Assembly (NCBI GenBank): GCA_035293045.1
Contig: DATDOY010000001.1
Span: 1-40,007, forward strand
Length of the DNA: 40,007 bases
Direction of reading: 5' to 3'
Source: DATDOY01 sp035293045
Lineage (GTDB): Bacteria > Actinomycetota > Acidimicrobiia > IMCC26256 > JACPCJ01
Shown in pieces: positions 38,867-40,007 of the stretch. How positions within the stretch are numbered: the stretch's first letter is position 1; every line of letters begins with the position of its first letter. The notes under the pieces are model-generated. The model saw nothing but the letters and a program-made list of their open reading frames with translations, made no database searches and was not told where the DNA came from. Made by a program: the position numbers and the translations under genes.

Positions 38867-40007
38867 ATGTTGGAACGGCTCGGGAAGATGCTCGTGCGAC
38901 GTCGGCGCGCGGTCGTGATCGCGGCGGCCGTGGGTTTCGTCGCTGCCGGCGCCATCGGCGGCGGCGTGGCGCAGCACCTTTCTTCTGGCGGCTTCCAAGA
39001 CGACTCAGCGGAGTCCGTCCGGGCTGATGACGTCCGCGAGGACCTGTTCGGCACGGCGGACCCCAACTTCCTCCTCGTCGTGACGGCGCGGGCCGGCACC
39101 GTCGACGATCCGGCGGTGGCGGCCGTGGGACTCGACATCACCGAGCGGCTGGCCGCTGAGCCCGAGACGACGGATGTCATCTCGTACTGGACCCTCGGCA
39201 ACGCGCCGCCGCTTCGCAGCGACGACGGGACGAGAGCCCTTGTCATCGCGCGGGTTGACGGCGACGAGGACGAAGTCGACGCGGCCGTGGAGCGCTTGAC
39301 CCCGATCTATGGACGCGACGGGGACGTCGTCGAGGTCGGCGTCGGAGGGTTCGGCCAGGTCTTCGCCGAGGTCGGCAAGCAGATCGAAGGCGACCTCACG
39401 AAAGCCGAGGCGCTGGCCCTCCCGATCACCCTGCTGCTCCTCGTCCTGATCTTCGGAGGGATCATCGCCGCCTCGCTGCCGCTGATGGTCGGGATCCTCG
39501 CCATCATCGGTACGTTCCTTGTGCTTCGGGTCATCGCCGAGCTGACGCAGGTCTCGATCTTCTCGCTCAACATGACGACGGCCCTCGGCCTGGGCCTCGC
39601 CATTGACTACAGCCTCTTCATCGTTTCTCGGTTCCGCGAGGAGTTGCACCGCGGCGCTACTTCGGACGACGCCGTCGTGCGGGCCGTGCAGACCGCGGGC
39701 CGTACCGTGATCTACAGCGCGCTGACGGTCGCCGTGTCGATGTCGGCGCTCTTGGTGTTCCCGCTCGCGTTCCTCCGGTCGTTCGCCTATGCGGGGATCC
39801 CCGTCGTGCTCATCGCCGGCGTCTCGGCGGTGGTCGTTCTCCCGGCGGTGTTGGCGATGCTCGGCGCGCGTATCGACCGTTGGGCGATCCGCGCCGCGCA
39901 ACCCAAAGAGGTCGGCGACGGGTTCTGGCACCGGCTCGCCGTCGCGGTGATGCGGCGTCCCGTATTGATCGGGGTCTCCGCCGTCGCCGTGTTGCTGTTC
40001 CTCGGGT
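38867..40007 (+). CDS. MMPL-family membrane transporter, 5' part (cut by window edge)
   Basis: The first 380 residues of an RND-superfamily MMPL transporter; the 3' end lies outside the window. An N-terminal helix (RRAVVIAAAVGFVAAGAIGG) is followed by a periplasmic domain (to about residue 170) and a run of membrane helices. The conserved segment GLGLAIDYSLFIVSRFREEL is the MMPL signature with the proton-relay Asp-Tyr pair. Such proteins export lipids or small molecules with proton motive force. ATG 38867 lies just after an AGGATG context with weak Shine-Dalgarno. The frame is open to the last base. Confidence 0.93.
   Translation, partial: MLERLGKMLVRRRRAVVIAAAVGFVAAGAIGGGVAQHLSSGGFQDDSAESVRADDVREDLFGTADPNFLLVVTARAGTVDDPAVAAVGLDITERLAAEPETTDVISYWTLGNAPPLRSDDGTRALVIARVDGDEDEVDAAVERLTPIYGRDGDVVEVGVGGFGQVFAEVGKQIEGDLTKAEALALPITLLLLVLIFGGIIAASLPLMVGILAIIGTFLVLRVIAELTQVSIFSLNMTTALGLGLAIDYSLFIVSRFREELHRGATSDDAVVRAVQTAGRTVIYSALTVAVSMSALLVFPLAFLRSFAYAGIPVVLIAGVSAVVVLPAVLAMLGARIDRWAIRAAQPKEVGDGFWHRLAVAVMRRPVLIGVSAVAVLLFLG

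Noticed and set aside
1..40007. CRISPR arrays, rRNA genes, phage structural or conjugation genes
   Set aside because: No regularly spaced repeat array, rRNA sequence, capsid, tail, terminase, relaxase or type IV secretion protein was seen on either strand.

Overview
The window is high-GC DNA with short intergenic gaps, many GTG starts and an actinobacterial gene repertoire: an AfsR/SARP-type regulator, a deazaflavin (F420)-type nitroreductase, a CmtR-like repressor remnant, an MMPL transporter and a DUF1059 protein. It most likely comes from an actinomycete chromosome, possibly Acidimicrobiia; the class is an inference.

Bases 1 to about 17827 look like one integrated element. The left edge is the 3' half of a tRNA gene (anticodon loop reads CGC, so tRNA-Ala). 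A second copy of that tRNA 3' end lies at 17785-17827. A large serine recombinase (1-1563, minus strand) abuts the left copy, and its last codons and stop lie inside the tRNA. Cargo, left to right: a 1.1 kb non-coding region with a perfect 12-bp hairpin and repeated TTACAG motifs; a two-gene unit for a 1114-residue secreted protein and a membrane-anchored protein with a duplicated four-cysteine domain; a minus-strand block with a duplicated-domain lipoprotein, a six-helix membrane protein, a NarL-type histidine kinase and its response regulator; an RHH/PIN toxin-antitoxin pair; a shorter paralogue of the large secreted protein; remnants of a CmtR-type repressor and a cation-diffusion transporter; a DUF1059-SnoaL pair divergent from a LuxR regulator; and a small membrane ORF whose frame runs into the right-hand att copy. 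A 27-bp direct repeat (7311-7337 and 13123-13149) flanks the block holding the sensor genes and the toxin-antitoxin pair.

From 17828 onward the sequence looks like ordinary chromosome. It holds a GNAT acetyltransferase; an adenylate cyclase fused to a SARP/BTAD regulator and an ATPase-TPR module, divergent from a cyclic-nucleotide-binding protein; an HD-GYP/LuxR protein; and a run of small enzymes (NTF2-like, BBE-type FAD oxidoreductase, ABM-like, glyoxalase, DUF1801). Then come a TetR regulator divergent from a 54-residue small protein, an acyl-CoA dehydrogenase, a cupin enzyme and an alpha/beta hydrolase. Next are a DsrE-family gene with an in-frame TGA at a cysteine-like position, a MOSC protein, a second glyoxalase, a truncated EEP-family gene, an aldo/keto reductase, a deazaflavin-type nitroreductase and an AlaX editing protein. 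The window ends with folD under a ZTP riboswitch, a TSUP exporter with a MarR regulator, and the 5' part of an MMPL transporter cut by the right edge.

The strongest leads are the candidate selenoprotein (TGA in a UxxC context followed by a possible bSECIS hairpin), the tRNA-targeted serine-recombinase element whose recombinase would gain an in-frame membrane tail on excision, and the paralogous secreted proteins it carries.
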